Shown piece after piece: positions 40,524 through 51,658 of a stretch of 64,000 nucleotides of DNA. Within the stretch, counting starts at the first letter, position 1. Each line of letters starts with the position of its first letter. The DNA is taken from the NCBI GenBank assembly GCA_022701365.1, contig JAKUHH010000350.1, positions 1 to 64,000 of the forward strand, read 5' to 3'. Position numbers and translations under genes: made by a program. The notes below the pieces were generated by a model. The model saw only the letters and a program-made list of their open reading frames with translations. It was not told the DNA's origin and did no database searches. The stretch comes from Mycocentrospora acerina. Taxonomy: Eukaryota > Ascomycota > Dothideomycetes > Pleosporales.

Positions 40524-42670
40524 ATGGAGCATCAAAACATCCGTGTGTAGTCTTGTCGCTGTTCTCCACTTACGTTTGATTGACATGTACCAGCTACCTT
40601 GCCGGCAACTTTGCGCCTGTGACGCAAACATGGCCTCCAACGCCCGTTACATGGACTGGAGACCTTCCTGAAGAGCTGCATGGTGGCATGTATGTTCGCA
40701 ACGGAGGCAATCCCGTCACCAATTCTGATCTTGGACGCGAGGCCCACTGGTTCGACGGCGATGGCATGCTTTCTGGCGTTTGGTTTGAACGCTCATCAAT
40801 TGACGCAAGCAAGGCTGTTGCACACTTTGTTAACCAGTTCATCTTGACTGACGTGTACCTTTCCGGTGTGGAGAACAGCTCGTTACGAACACCCATTCTA
40901 CCAAGCATTGCAACACTGGTTAATCCGGTTTCCAGCTTATTCTTAATCCTCTGGAGGATATTGCGTTCTGTTTTTCTCGTTTTGTTGTCCCATCTGCCTG
41001 CGTCACACACTATCAAAAGGATCAGCGTTGCAAACACCAGCGTTCTTTACCACGATGGACGAGCGTTAGCAACCTGCGAGAGCGGTCCACCAGTCCGATT
41101 CACGCTGCCCAAGCTTGAGACGGTCGGCTGGTTTAATGGAAACACAGCAGAAGGAGAACCATCTAGCCACACATCGCGAGATAGTTGCAGCAAGCAAAAG
41201 TCCGGGTTTGGAGGATCAGGGCCATTCAGCTGGATTCGGGAATGGACCACGGGTCATCCAAAGGTTGACCTTGTGACCGGCGAAATGGTCCTTTTCCACT
41301 GCAGTTTTGTCCCACCCTATGTACAATACTCTCTGATACCAACAGCAGCCATACAACCCACCACAGTGACGCTAGAATCCACGAAACTACTCAATGCTTC
41401 AGTCCCTGGATGCACCGGGGGGAAATTAATGCATGATTTTGGTGTGTCCCGACACCACACCGTCATCCTTGACCTTCCACTCACCCTCTCTCCGCTGAAC
41501 CTTGCAAGAAACAAGCCTGTTGTCGCCTATGAGCCTGATAAGCCTGCCCGGTTCGGCGTTTTCCCTCGTCACAGCCCACAAGCAGTACGATGGTTCGAAA
41601 CGAGCGGTTGCTGTATCTTCCACACAGCAAACACCTGGGATGAGCATGACTCCAAAGGTGATGCTGTAGCAGTCAATCTTCTTGCTTGTCGCCTTACGTC
41701 TGCATCAATGATCTTCAGCGCTGGAAATATCGTGCCCCCTCCACACCCCCATCGCAAGGACAAAGGTAAAGTGCGTCATGGGTCTAGCTCTTGGCTTAAC
41801 AAGCACAATCACAATGATGCCATGCCAGATCTTGAAAAGGGACTCATCGATGAGACGTCGCCACTGTTGGGTCGAAAACATGAGTCTCTGGACGATGGAG
41901 AACCGGATGCTGAATCAGCACCAGCGGAAATACTGGTATCTTACGATGACGAAGAGCAATGCCGACTTTACTACTACCGCTTCCTGTTAAGTTCAACAAC
42001 ATCTAACATCATTTCACACCAATTTGCGCTCTCGGCCATAGCTTTCGAATTTCCCACCGTATCGCCATTTACTGAGATGGCTCACGCACGCTACATCTAC
42101 GGTTGCAGTACGTCAATCGATGGTTTTGGCGCCGCATTAGGCAAAGCCACAAAGATCGATGTGATTGTACGGATGGATGTTAAAACATTGCTTGCCCGGG
42201 CAAGAGCATCGAGGCCGGAGGAGATTACAGGATGTGTTGACAACCGCACGATTCAAGAAATTCTCACTTCCCAAGACCCCGCTGATCCTATCAAGGCTTT
42301 TGAGCTTCCGCCCCGTCATTTTGCTCAAGAGGCTAGATTCATTCCCTGCGCGAGAAACGACTCTGAGCTTCCTGAAGAGGCAGGTTACCTGCTATTTTAT
42401 GTCTTCGATGAAAACCAATTGGATGAACGAGGACAATGCAGAGCAGGCGCGAAAAGCGAGCTATGGGTCCTGGATGCGAGTACTATGGACAGAGTAGTTT
42501 GTAAAATCCAGCTACCGACGAGAGTTCCTTACGGTTTGCATGGAAATTGGTTTACCGAGGAGCAGATCAGTTTGCAGAAGAGCGTAGAGTCTGTGAGGAC
42601 GGTGCCGGAGAGGGATTCAGCCTGTATTTGGAGTCGGGGCAAACAAAAGATAATGGGATCTTTAGGTTGA
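40524..42670 (+). CDS. carotenoid cleavage dioxygenase (CarT/CAO-2-like)
   Basis: Non-haem iron enzyme that splits carotenoids. Two exons, 40524-40546 and 40594-42670, give 699 residues; the 23-nt first exon encodes MEHQNIRV. The CCD propeller landmarks include LPEELHGGMYVRNGGNP and HWFDGDGML, and the four iron-binding His candidates are H229 (GHPKVD), H288 (MHDFG), H351 (FHTANTWDE) and H657 (LHGNWF). Two insertions are unusual: a hydrophobic segment at about 118-142 and a charged loop near 400-445 containing an acidic dileucine motif, ETSPLLG. The order of genes suggests that it cleaves the product of carRA and carB, as CarT does with torulene; substrate is inference. Confidence 0.9.
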
Positions 42671-43149
42671 CAGCCAGTATCTTTCGGCTTGAAATATTTG
42701 TAACAGTAGCCAGTTTACATGGGGCAGGCCTTTAATGGACTTGATTTTTTTATGCTCGATGTAATATGTTGACTGCCAGTAGCGTAAAATCCTTTGAAGT
42801 AGAAAGCACATGAACTTCCTGTCGCCTAGTACTTGTGTATACAACCCTCTTTTGTTCTTGGAAGAGTTTTGTCTCTTGTCAAGAGCTTGATAAATCGGTA
42901 AGATTTGTGTTCATCTCCACCGTCTGGACTGTATAAAATGAAGCTTGAGCATCGTGTTAGACAACATGCATTGTCAACCATGACTATGCATGAACAGCTT
43001 GCACGTGTTGTCATATTGAATCCTCACAAGATCCGTGGCTGCAAACAAAACGATAATTCGTTATAGCTGATTACATTACATTGATCCAAATGAACGGTGA
43101 AAAAGAAATCTAAGCCCCTCGCATCCCCATTACCACTCATCATATTTCT
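42671..43149. other. convergent 3' region between dioxygenase and carB
   Basis: About 480 AT-rich bp with only short frames. Both genes end towards it, so it should hold two 3' UTRs and terminators. Confidence 0.45.
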
Positions 43150-44965
43150 CTAGGCCCCCACGTTCATCAATCTCAAGACAAACAGCACGAAAATCAGCAG
43201 CAGCCCTACATGAAGCACACCGCCAAACGCCCATCCATGCGAGACATCCAAATGACTGACTGGCTTCCCGTCCTTCTTCCCTCCGGAGCTCGAACCTTGA
43301 ATCCGCTCTGCCAGGCCCAGTGACTCAAGGACCTGATCGCAGACCAACTTCGCACCAGCAAGAACAATTGGCACTCCTGTTCCTGGGTGTGTACTTGCGC
43401 CGACGAAGAATAAACCCTCAATAGAGCTATGTTTCGTCTTTGGCCGGAAGCTCAGCACATTGAAGAACGAATGGCTCAGTCCGAGGATTGCGCCACGGTC
43501 AAGATTGAAGCTGGTTTTCCAGGTGACGGGTGTGTTCACGACCTCATCTTTGATGTGGGACCCAAGAGAGATGTTGAGTCGCGATTGGATTGTCTTGAGG
43601 ACCATGCTACGGGCTGTGGAGACCATGTAGTCCCAGTCTTGCGACGTCCCGGGCGCGTTGTACAGGCCTTTGTGGGTGTCTGTTGTGGAGTCGAGGAGGT
43701 GGCCGACAGGGACAAGGACCACGATGGAATCGCAGCCCTCTGGGGCGGCGGAGGGATCCACACGAGATGGCACGTTGACGTAGAAGCTGGGCTGTTCTGG
43801 AATTTGGTGGTCCTTGAAGATGCTGTCAAAACTCTCTTTGAAGTCTTCAGCGAGGAAAATGTTGTGTGCGGTCAGCTCGGGGAATTGCTTGTCCAGAGCC
43901 CAGTAGAAGGATATGCTTGAGCATGAAGCCTTACGCTTCGTGAGAGACACTCCGAATGAAGATGAGGGTAGAAGATTGTTGTATGCGTAGGTCAAGTCCG
44001 CGTTGCAAATAACGATGTCTGCCTGTAATGGTTTCTTGCCTGGGTCTTCAAAAACAACTCCTGTTGCGCGCTTGCCGTCGTCTGACATCTGGATGTGGGA
44101 GATGGGACTATCGAACATGTATTCAACCCCAAGACGCTCGCCAATATTGACAATGGCTTCGACGACCTTGTCTGGTCAGCGTTGATATCTCATGTGGGCA
44201 TACAAGCATACCTTGTGGAAGCCACCAATTGGATACCAGATTCCCTCAGCCAGCTCTGTATATTGCAGCAAGCTGTACGTCCCAGGAGCATCAAAGGGAC
44301 TCATGCCCATATACATGCTTGCAAACGTAAACACCCTTCTCAATCTCTCCGTCCAAAAGTACTTGCTCGCCCTGTAGTAGATACTCTCAAACGGGTGCAA
44401 GTCTATAAGATGCCGTAAGAAACTAGGACGTATCATGCTAAATAATGTATAGAAATTCTTCTTCAGCACGTGAGTGACGGCTGCTTCATAGTGGCGATGC
44501 GACTCCTGTAGAAAGCCAAGATAGCGCTCGAATCCCTCTTTGCCCTCAAAACGCTCCACCTCAGTCTTCATCTCGGCAAGGTTAGTGGAGAGCGTGAAAC
44601 AAGTGTCATCATGAAAATGGACTTTGTAGTTGGGTTCGCATTTGACCAGATGGACACCTTCATCTTCGAGTGAGGTACCCAGATCCTCAAATGTCTCATG
44701 GAAGAGTTGAGGAAGAAGAAGCAAGCTTGGGCCTTGATCAAATCGCTATGCAACAGTCAGTCCTGTTGATTGTACGTATAATGTGAAATTTCCATACATA
44801 TCCTTGACGATGTATCAAGCTACATCTTCCGCCCGAGAAGCTGTTCTTCTCAACCACCGTGACTTTGCATCCCGCTGCTGCAAGACGCGCTGCGGTCGCA
44901 ACACCTCCAGCACCAGCGCCGACGATTATGACACTCGGACGGGCGTTTGTAGTCTGTTTTTCCAT
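43150..44965 (-). CDS. carB: phytoene desaturase (AL-1, CarB, CrtI type)
   Basis: FAD-dependent enzyme that introduces the conjugated double bonds into phytoene. Three exons, 44798-44965, 44212-44745 and 43150-44166, give 572 residues. The dinucleotide-binding motif VIIVGAGAGGVATAARLA and VEKNSFSGGRCSLI are at the N-terminus. RFDQGPSLLLLPQLF follows directly after intron 1. The C-terminal CrtI signature is GLFFVGASTHPGTGVPIVLAGAKL, and a hydrophobic anchor (GVLHVGLLLIFVLFVLRL) ends the protein. The second intron uses an AAG acceptor, which gives the conserved FHKVVEAIVNIGERLG. It is the third carotenoid gene in 7 kb and is convergent with the dioxygenase. Confidence 0.95.
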
Positions 44966-45670
44966 TGCAAAGTTCCACTTGTTCGTGCAGTGTCACGGTT
45001 ACGATCTGCGTCTCAAGAAAAGGCGTATAGGCGCGTCGGCACGTGAAAATGTTGGGAATGTATAGTCATGACGTCTGCGAAAAACTGGGGCCATCTTGCG
45101 AGCATTCAAGATGTGTGCAGTGTATACACGGTAATGTGCACGCACCATGCTATATCAAATACCACCTAATTCGTTGGGGCTTGCATGCTATCAAGATACA
45201 GCCCACATAAGTCTCCGCATAGCTTTGTACTTCGTCACGTGAATATAACCAGCTGCACCCCGCAACAGCATCTCATTCGCCTCAAACGTCAAAGACAACC
45301 ACAACCTCGGCCGTTAGATTTAGTCCGTTCAAGAGTTCATGGCCGCGCTAACAGTCAATATTGAGATAGCCGTGGGGTTCGCTCTTTCGCATGCTCTACC
45401 GTTTAACGTTTCACCATATCGCTTGTCTATCCCCATACTTGAAATGAAACCTGGCAATCAGCAGTATCATCCGCCCCATGTATCATCGTGAGATTCGCAA
45501 GCCAAGCGTGTAAAGGGTGTAAAAAGCGAGTAGAATGGCCGTATACAATTCCAAAAAAACGTTGCACATCAATCATTGTCCTAGACGATTCTACAAAAGT
45601 GATCAACGTCTGCTCTTGATTCTCGTCTCACACGGATGCTTTTTAGTATACTAAAGAATCACTTACCAAA
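44966..45670. other. divergent intergenic region, carB / alpha-beta hydrolase
   Basis: About 700 bp without a conserved ORF. It separates carB from a divergently transcribed hydrolase, so the carB promoter must lie here and could also drive the hydrolase. Confidence 0.45.
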
Positions 45671-47270
45671 ATGCTTGTCGGCAAGTCGACAGCAGAATAC
45701 ATTTTAGTTCAAGGTATCATCTTCATCTTCTCTTACATCGGCCTTGCATGCTTCTCCTACTTTCTCCTCGTTTTCTCCATCGGAGGAATTCGATGGATCT
45801 CGCACCCAGTCTCCGTTATCATCGAAGTCATCGGCGTCATTGAAATTGTCTTTTACTTTCTCTGGTTCCTACCATACCGCTACTATCTCCATAGACAGCC
45901 TCCTAGTTTCCCTCCACCGTTAAGCCACAACCAGCGAGAAGAGTTGTTTCGCAAGATCCTCGCAGCAACGCCGGACTTGGAGCTATTTGTGAGGAAATGG
46001 ATGTGCTGGGCGAGTTTGGAGGACCTGAGAAGAGAGAACTTGAAAGAGTGGATGCTCTGGGCACTCTTTGACCGAGAGGGAGATCCGGGGGAAAACGATG
46101 AAGAGTTAGAAGAGTATTGTGATTTAGTCGAGCAGGTCATGGACCACAAGTTTCTCGCTGGATGGGGTCGTGAAGGTGTGAAGCCTATTCGATTAAATTT
46201 TGACACCTTCACAGTGTCTCATCGCAGTCTGCTCTTCTACATAGTTAGTCCGATTCTTCAAGCCCCCCTCCCCCCAATCAAACAAACACTAAGGCCTTTA
46301 GCTAATTGCCTCGATGGACATGTTCACCTGGCTGACCCTCTCAATCTGCGGATTCACCTTCTACCGCCAGCCCCTCTCGCGCTTCCTCAAAACCTTCCCC
46401 CTCCGCCCACAAACCCTCCTGTCCCACAAACAGTCCGCCTCCCCAAGCATGAGTTACTTTGTCCGCCCACACACCTCCCAAATCCACGACCCCGTTGTTC
46501 TGATCCACGGCGTTGGCATCGGCCTATCGCCCTACATCCCCCTGCTCCTCAAGCTCCCCAAATCCATCGGCATCCTCGCCATTGAAATTCTCCCCGTATC
46601 CTCACGCATAACACCCGGCATGCCCCTCGCCGCCGACCAAATGCGCGAATTAGGCGATATCATAGCCCAACAAGACTACAACAATTTTGTCTTTATTGGA
46701 AACTCGTACGGTACCTTCTTCACAAAACTCTTTCTCGATTCGCCCTACCTGTCCGCCAGAGTAGGCAAAATTGTCCTTCTCGATCCCGTTGCCGTGCTTC
46801 TGCACCTCCCCGATCTGGCATACAATTTCACGCGCAGACCCCCCGTCGAGGCAAACGAATGGGAGCTGTGGTGGGCTGCGCAGACTGAGCCGGATATTGC
46901 ATTTAATCTCGCGCGACGGTTTTGCTGGAGAGAGCATCTTCTTTGGCGGGAAGACTTGCTGAGTTGTCCGACAACACTAATTGTTGGCGAGAAGGACTGC
47001 GTTGTGGATGCTAATGCGATCACTTCGTACATCACAAAGGGCCTTGCGGTAATGGAAGAAGGCGAGAAGGTAAAGAGGCCAGGTGTGCAATGGGGCTGGG
47101 AGGATCGTAGGCGGTGGGCGGGTAGTGTAGAAGAGTGGAAGGGAGAAGGGCTGGAGGTTGTGTGGCTCGAGGGATATGATCATGGGCAAGGCTTTTTGGA
47201 CCTTAGAATGTTGCCGAAGGTGGCAGACATGATTACGAGATTTTGTCGGAAAGGGACGAAGGAGGTATGA
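45671..47270 (+). CDS. membrane-anchored alpha/beta hydrolase
   Basis: Two exons, 45671-46243 and 46302-47270, give 513 residues; the splice is phase 0 and joins LLFYI to LIASMDMFTWL, linking what look like two separate ORFs. The N-terminus has two hydrophobic helices (ILVQGIIFIFSYIGLACFSY and IIEVIGVIEIVFYFLWFL). A helical region with WALFDREGD and EEYCDLVEQVM follows. The hydrolase fold shows the oxyanion strand VVLIHGVGIGLS, the nucleophile elbow FIGNSYGT (GxSxG), a late Asp in VGEKDCVVD and a catalytic His in GYDHGQGF. Substrate unknown. It is adjacent to carB and divergent from it, so a link to carotenoid metabolism is possible but unproven. Confidence 0.85.
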
Positions 47271-47439
47271 GCAAGTAGGATGAGAGTACAATGGACGCCC
47301 TTGATAACCGTAGTCATGATGATAATTTGAAATGCAAGATTCAAACAAAATACGAAACATTTTTATTATTATTTATAGATCAGAAGTGGTAGATGAAAAA
47401 TAAGTCATTAGGCTACGTTACGCAATATTGGTATCATTT

Positions 47440-48819
47440 TTAAGAACTGTAAATGCTCAACACATCGGTCGAGTTTGTGTACTCTGGCTGGCACTTTTCT
47501 GTGAATCCGCCGAATCGATCTGCTTTGTCCTGGATATATTGCAAGTAGGCGGCTTTCGAGCAGCTCTCGCCCGGCCCGTCGGCGCAGGGTAGCGGCTGAG
47601 GGCTCTGGTTAACCAAGACCCTGACGTAGTCGTCGGCAGCAAAGCCGTAACTGTCGCAGGACATCCTTTCAATGGCGATGTTCGTCAAGAAGGGAATGAT
47701 TTTGGAAGATCTCCAAACGCGTCCGTAGTTTTGCGTTGTAAGTGGCATGGTGGCGTTTACATTGTCAGCTCCAGAGTAGGCGGTGTTGTTGAAAATGCCA
47801 AGGGCAACAATGACTGCAGGAGGCAATTCACGGTGGGTGAAGGAGATGTCAATGTCCTGGTCCGCGCTATCGGCGAGCAGGGACTCTGTAGCGGCTTTCA
47901 ACCACGGGTAACCAAGCACGCCTGAAATTTGGTTGCCGTAGCCAGCGTTGTAGTGGTACTGGATGTCGTTCATGTACTCAAAAGCGAGCCATTCGTCCTG
48001 GGAGAAGACGTCCAGGGAGCAAAACGGCGAGGACCCCCTGATGACCGTCTCGTATCCACACAGCTGCTGCATGCCCACAATGTCGTCGGCGGTGAAGTTG
48101 AAGCCAGGGGCAAGGTCGTGGAAGCGGGCAATGATGGGCTTGGTGTATACATCCTGGTATTCCTAGCAAAGTCAGTACTTGAAGGCGCTACTGTTGTGGG
48201 AGCTACACACTGATGACTGGTCGCTTCCAAACGACGAGCTGTATTTGGGACAGCCCTTGTAGGGCGTCAAAGAATCGGCACCCCGGGCGGCATCCTCGCG
48301 CACGGAAACGCGCTCCGTCTCATTGCTCTTTGCGGTCAGGCCTTCGATGAACGAGGCAGCGCTCAATTCCGTGCGCTCTGCCGTCGAGGTCCACACCTTC
48401 TTGGGTGCCTTGAACTTTGGGTAGCGCAGGCGGACATCAACGCCCAGCTTGTACGACTCGAGCCTGCCGACCGACGTCAGGTCCTCGAGCGCGTCGTCAG
48501 AGATGGGCGACTGCCACTTGGCGAGGAAGGACAGCGGCCCCGCCCTGCGCCAGTCGGCGGTCGCGTTCCCCAGCTTGTCGGTGAAGGGCTCAATGTACTC
48601 CTCGTAGTCGAAGTCGTTTGCGTAGATGGCCGCATGGCGCACGAGATACGAGGCGCGGCTCACGTTGCAGCCCTGCGGCGGCTTGGGGTCCAGCAGCGGG
48701 CTCTCAAAGTAGGGGGCAATGCCCGCGAGATGCTCGAGCGGGTTGAACGAGTATGCTGCCGCACGGGCGGTGCCAGCAAGGGCGAGCGAGAGGAGCGCGT
48801 TGGAGAGCATCTTGCACAT
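47440..48819 (-). CDS. secreted histidine acid phosphatase-like protein (PhyA/MINPP clade) with variant motifs
   Basis: Branch-2 histidine phosphatase fold. Two exons, 48211-48819 and 47440-48162, give 443 residues. A signal peptide (MLSNALLSLALAGTARA) and several Asn-x-Ser/Thr sites suggest secretion. The active-site loop reads LVRHAAIYANDFDYEEY instead of RHGxRxP, and the usual His-Asp proton-donor motif is FTHRELPPAVIVALGIF, so Glu may replace Asp. Cysteines spaced along the protein suggest disulphides as in phytases. Either of two near Mets could start it (48819 or 48810). Whether it is a phosphatase or an altered family member is open. The GH43 gene lies upstream in the same orientation. 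Confidence 0.8.
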
Positions 48820-49106
48820 AAAGAATGGCTTGCACAGAGACAACGACTTGCACACAAACAATTACTTGCACTGCCTGTCCAATGTGCGCAGGCCCGCCTT
48901 TTCAGGCACAGCATCGAGCGGCGCGCCATGTCATAGAGAGGAGCACACGACGCGGCCCACCGCCGAAACTTGATTTGACTGTCCTCCCCAGCGCGCTACA
49001 TGCAAAAAAGCTGGAGTTGTTGTGACGATCATGGACCCATCCATGCTAGCCACAAGCTTTGGCCAAGAAAGCTTGGACTCCCGCCCGCACCAGCCACCCG
49101 CCGACG

Positions 49107-51113
49107 TCATCGTGACTGTGTATCTTCGTAGCCGTCTGAGTCGTGCCTCGCCGGCCTGTACAGGAAATGTTTAAACGACGCCGTCCGTTCCGTTCCGTTC
49201 AAATCAGACGCCGCCACACCCACGAATGCCCCCGTAAAACTGCCGTGAGCCTGGTGTCCGCCGCATTCGTCACTCAGGATCGACGCGTCGTAGATCGTCC
49301 CGATCTTGTTCAGCGTCTTCTGCTCTCCCAGCGCATACAAGAACTGCAGCTTTGTGCCGCGAATGCTGAGCGCTAGCCGAACCTGCCCGTCGTTTGGAAT
49401 CTGCACTGCATCCGTAATGGGGAGTTCCAAACATCCTTCTGGCCATGAGGCTTCGGAGCGTAGCACAAGTAGCTCGCGCTGGCCATTGGCGTCGGCTGTG
49501 ACCGTGAGGTAGAAGAAGTTGTAGCGGCAGTAGTACGCGACCAGCCCTGCGAACTGCCTCTCATCAGTCGGGGAGAAGTTGATCACTGTTTCAGCGTCGT
49601 ACGAAAAGTGGGTTTGACGGCGCGCAACGAGGGCCTGCTCAAACCAGGAACCAATAGATTCACGTCCAGTGAGGTGGAGCCCGTTTTCAACGCGAAAAAT
49701 GCGTTCAGGCTCTGGCGTACGAAGCCACTGGAAGTCTTCATGGAGATCTTTGCTATCGTCGAACACATATCGTTGCTCCGCCCAATAGCTTGTGTCGTCG
49801 CGAGCTGCTGGGAGTTCGACAAGGTGAGACGGAACAGGACCATTTTTAACGTACAACCAATCGTCATCACCCCAATAAGCTTCCTGTATGGCCGTTTCCC
49901 GTCCAAGCACACAGCGACGAGCTTCCGTCCTGGGACGACCTGTGAGGTGAACGAGATAGGTTTTACCATCTGGTGTTTCGACCACATCTCCATGGCCAGC
50001 CTTTTGCAATGCTGCCTTTGGGGCGTCTTTCGATGTGAGTATATGCTTCTGCGGATGTAGCTCATACGGGCCCCAGATACTTGAAGATCGCGCCAGGGTA
50101 CAAGCATGCTTGTACGACGTACCGCCCTCAGCTGTCAGCAGATAATACCATCCGTTGCGTTTATACAAATGTGGGCCTTCTACAAGATCCAGCTCTGTTC
50201 CATAGAATATCGTCTTGGTCGGTCCCACGAGCTTTCCCGCATCTGGATCAAATTCCTGCAGTCTTATGCCTGCAAAAGCCCTGGGACGTCGGCGGTGGTC
50301 TTGCAGCATATTGACAACCCACTTCTTGCCATCATCGTCGTGAAACAGGGATGGATCAAACCCGGAAGAATTAATATAAACTGGATCTGACCACGGGCCT
50401 TCGATGCGGTCGGCAGTGACAACATAGTTTGGCGTGTCTTTGAAAGAGCCGTCCTTGCGTTGGACATTGGTATATACCAACCAGAACTTGTGGCCGTCAT
50501 AACTCAAACATGGTGCCCAAACACCTAATATGTAATTGAGTAAGATTCGACTCATTGATGCGTGAGAGACGTACCGCAGCTATCAGGAACGCCTCGCATA
50601 TCCAATTGGCTCTTCCTGTTTAGAGGACGAACCAGAAGCTTCCAGTTTGCCAAATCCTTCGAATGGTGAACTAGATTTCGAAGACAAGGTCAGTAGTTGT
50701 ACTGAAGCTCCACTTGCGGTAGAGGCATGGATATCACATACTCTGCACGCCAGGATACCACTCAAATGTCGAGGTAGCAATATAGTACTAGAAACACACC
50801 ACACTCAGCATATGTCCCCAAAGCTTTAAATGCAAATGTTAAGAATTTTTTCGATGCATCATGAAGTAGCACGAGAACATGATCTGCGCGTTGAAATTGT
50901 TCCAATCGAAACCAAAGCTTACTGCAACATATTAGTACGCTCCCCAACTATTCAGATTCTAAAAATTGTTTACCATCATCTCCAACACGAATGACAGAAG
51001 GATCGCTGCAATGAGCACAAAATTAGCAACTAACCCGCCTCTGTATAGCACAATTATAGACTTTCTACTTACGGATTAAACCCCGGTAAAACCGGGTTGC
51101 GAACCAATGGCAT
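49107..51113 (-). CDS. GH43 glycoside hydrolase (beta-xylosidase/arabinofuranosidase type), with a frame problem at one splice junction
   Basis: Five exons: 51073-51113, about 50975-51005, 50742-50787, 50575-50670 and 49107-50524, about 543 residues. GH43 landmarks: PVLPGFNPDPSVIRVGDD, YYIATSTFEWYPGVQIHHS, CGVWAPCLSYD, DPSLFHDDDGKKWVVNM (second acid residue region) and DLVEGPHLYKRNGWYYLL, the catalytic Glu. The C-terminal domain is the usual beta-sandwich. There is no clear signal peptide, so it may be intracellular. At the exon 2/3 joint, canonical GT-AG splicing leaves one extra G between VGDD and YYIATS and would stop after ten codons. Removing that G gives a perfect product. Confidence 0.8.
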
Positions 51114-51658
51114 TTCAGAATTGCAAAAATCTGGCGGTGGATAACAAGACGAAAGTGTTTCTTCGTGGGGATTCAGAAAAATTGCTAGTAATAGCAGGAA
51201 ATACAGCTTAGATAGTGGAATGTTTAACGTTGTTTGGCATTCATTTCATGGTATGGTGAGTGGGGCAACTAGTTCCCCGCATTTGGATTCAGCCAGAAGG
51301 AACGGCTAAATAGGGTTGTCCTGGCACGGTATTTGGGATTTCATGATTGTGGGGGTTTACCTTACGATTGTTGACTTCTGCTCTGTCGTTGGAGTTGAAG
51401 ATTTCTTCGTCTCTCAAGGTGTATGAGTAAAGATGGGAGTTGATTAATCATTTATCAAGTCGTGGAATTGGCAGCACTCTCACTCGTCAGTTATCAAGAA
51501 TCGATGTGCTATTTACATATCAGCTTGTCCATGTGTGGGAAGAGCATGCACACTATTCGGCTTTTACGACCCGCGCACAACTAAAGTTTATCTAGTTGCA
51601 GTATTATTCGACTTTCTCGCATCTCAATTACAACATCTACCCTTGTTCCGATATATTT
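51114..51658. other. intergenic, GH43 promoter side
   Basis: About 545 bp between the GH43 start and the stop of the next minus-strand gene; AT-rich, no gene seen. Confidence 0.45.

Noticed and set aside
46314..46585. Pro-rich extension of the first hydrolase ORF past the intron
   Set aside because: It reads an intron and the next exon in the wrong frame; a phase-0 GT-AG intron joins the two conserved halves.
50762..50947. Possible extra exon in the GH43 gene (61-codon minus frame)
   Set aside because: It is open but does not match the family, where VGDD is directly followed by YYIATS, and it enters the next conserved block in the wrong frame.
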